From Agapetus fuscipes (taxonomy: Eukaryota > Arthropoda > Insecta > Trichoptera > Glossosomatidae): 64,000 nt of DNA. Position numbers and translations under genes: made by a program. Positions 63,021-64,000 of this stretch are shown here, in pieces (within the stretch, counting starts at the first letter, position 1; every line of letters begins with the position of its first letter). Below the pieces are notes generated by a model that saw only the letters and a program-made list of their open reading frames with translations, made no database searches and was not told the origin of the DNA. The stretch is taken from positions 14,259,960 to 14,323,959 of the forward strand of contig OX637333.1 of assembly GCA_951799405.1 (NCBI GenBank). Direction: 5' to 3'.

Positions 63021-63828
63021 AGATTAAAAAAAACATAATCTAATTATCAAGTAGTTTTTGTCTTTTCTTGAAACAAATTTCAGAGGTATCAACATTCGAC
63101 GAACACTACCGCGCAGCACAACTCTAGCGATGACGTAAAACAAAACTGACGCAATAAACGACGAACGTCAAATATTTAAGTGCTTCAAATATTTAAAACG
63201 ATATAAAATGTGCAATGCGGGTGCAATTCATTACTTTAACGGAAAAAAATAATACCATGATCCTTATACTCCTTATTTTGACTGTTATTTTACACGGTAA
63301 AACATAAAAATAAGGCATTTTGATAAAAACCGGGAGCAGTTGCTAGTACAGCGGTCTGAACGTGACTGCTTTGCGCAAAAATACGGATTTTAGACCATGA
63401 TTGTTTTAATCATATCGGATTTACTAAGGGAACGCCCACATGCCATCCCGATGGATAATACTATGCTATCCCTATTATGGACGGCGGGTCCTTGGCGATT
63501 TGATTTATTACTTCAGCAATCTTTTTAAACATCTTCCACACAATATATTTTTATTAAAAGTATATAGATTTTTTTTGCTAAAATGATTACAAAATCTAGG
63601 CAATTCACTGCACAGATGCACGTTATTAGAAAGCCGCCTCTGGTCTCAACTTATTGCGTCGGTAAGCTTCTGAATGAGCTCGATTACTTTAACATTCTAT
63701 TTTCTTCTGCTCACATTCTTTGCAATCTTAGTGCTCTGAGTTACCCAGGAGATATTTTATCTCTCTGGGGATAGTTATCTAGATTTATCATCTCAACAAT
63801 GAGTTTTATTATTGGTGGATGGTTCCAG
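63021..63828. other. No gene recognised
   Basis: End of intron 6. 63583-63774 is an open but unremarkable frame with no recognised motif. Confidence 0.4.
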
Positions 63829-63944
63829 GTTTATGGAGGAGTTGGCTGAGCAGAGGCAAGAGATGGTGCACATCAAGCTGCTGGAGGGATTGACGGTGGC
63901 TGCTGAATGCCTGGGTGGGGAACTGCTGTTTTTCGCCATCTCTG
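63829..63944 (+). CDS. MFSD6-like gene B, exon 7
   Basis: 116 nt; acceptor GGTTCCAG, donor G|GTAAAG; phase 2 in, 1 out. Completes W, then FMEELAEQRQEMVHIKLLEG and LTVAAECLGGELLFFAISG. IKLLxGLTVAAECxGGEL is a strong MFSD6 signature. The gene continues beyond 64000. Confidence 0.95.
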
Positions 63945-64000
63945 GTAAAGGTTTTATTCCATTTACATTGTACAGCAGTGATGAAGGGTGATTTTCCTCA

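Noticed and set aside
63583..63774. Extra MFSD6 exon
   Set aside because: No phase-compatible splice sites are needed here: exon 6 (phase 2) joins exon 7 directly with the expected family sequence.

Overview
The window looks like a piece of a large, AT-rich, transposon-laden insect nuclear genome. The only host protein genes recognised are two MFSD6-like major facilitator genes with long introns. Everything else is transposable elements and their debris: LTR retroelements, RTE-, CR1/L2- and Jockey-like LINEs, Penelope-like elements, tRNA- and 5S-derived SINEs, and hAT, pogo and Harbinger-type DNA elements. The order is probably Hemiptera-like, but that is a guess. No prokaryotic features, CRISPR arrays or convincing functional tRNA genes were seen.

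Host genes. Two paralogous MFSD6-like genes lie head to head. Gene A runs on the minus strand: exon 1 at 17260-17320 and exon 2 at 5529-5674, continuing off the left edge. Gene B runs on the plus strand: exons at 34320-34380, 51142-51287, 51571-51750, 56047-56662, 60267-60457, 61201-61337 and 63829-63944, continuing off the right edge. Exon 1 (61 nt) and exon 2 (146 nt) have identical lengths and phases in both genes. The 17 kb between the two start codons is almost entirely repeats.

Left part (0-17 kb, gene A introns). A 22-unit 15-bp minisatellite is followed by a compact LTR retroelement (1332-5269). Between its LTRs it encodes a SAP/coiled-coil gag, a CCHC nucleocapsid, a retropepsin and then a TARG1/OARD1-type macrodomain joined to a CCCH zinc finger. 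No reverse transcriptase or integrase is visible. Gene A intron 1 holds a TTA-flanked MITE, an unknown repeat family (X), RTE LINE copies, a Jockey-like LINE (13989-16281) and Penelope-like fragments with hammerhead-ribozyme cores.

Middle (17-34 kb, between the genes). This holds an LTR-like GC-rich block, a five-copy tandem array of a ~260-bp SINE-like unit (R3), a Jockey-type LINE (21873-23200), a Harbinger-type MITE (23463-24571), and a shuffled repeat block (24.6-32.2 kb). The block contains an 842-bp hAT element with paralogous empty sites nearby.

Right part (34-64 kb, gene B). Intron 1 is 16.8 kb. It contains a Ty3/Gypsy-like element (34495-41486) with perfect ATTTG target duplications; this is itself split by an internally deleted CR1/L2-like LINE whose 3' tail matches that of a tRNA-SINE (SINE2) in the window. 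Further on are a 1.3-kb inverted repeat pair (42357-43660 / 49750-51054) and many SINEs. Later introns contain a pogo-like transposon (51872-55089), Penelope-type hammerhead motifs, and a 5S rRNA-like sequence joined directly to a tRNA-SINE (61617-62045).
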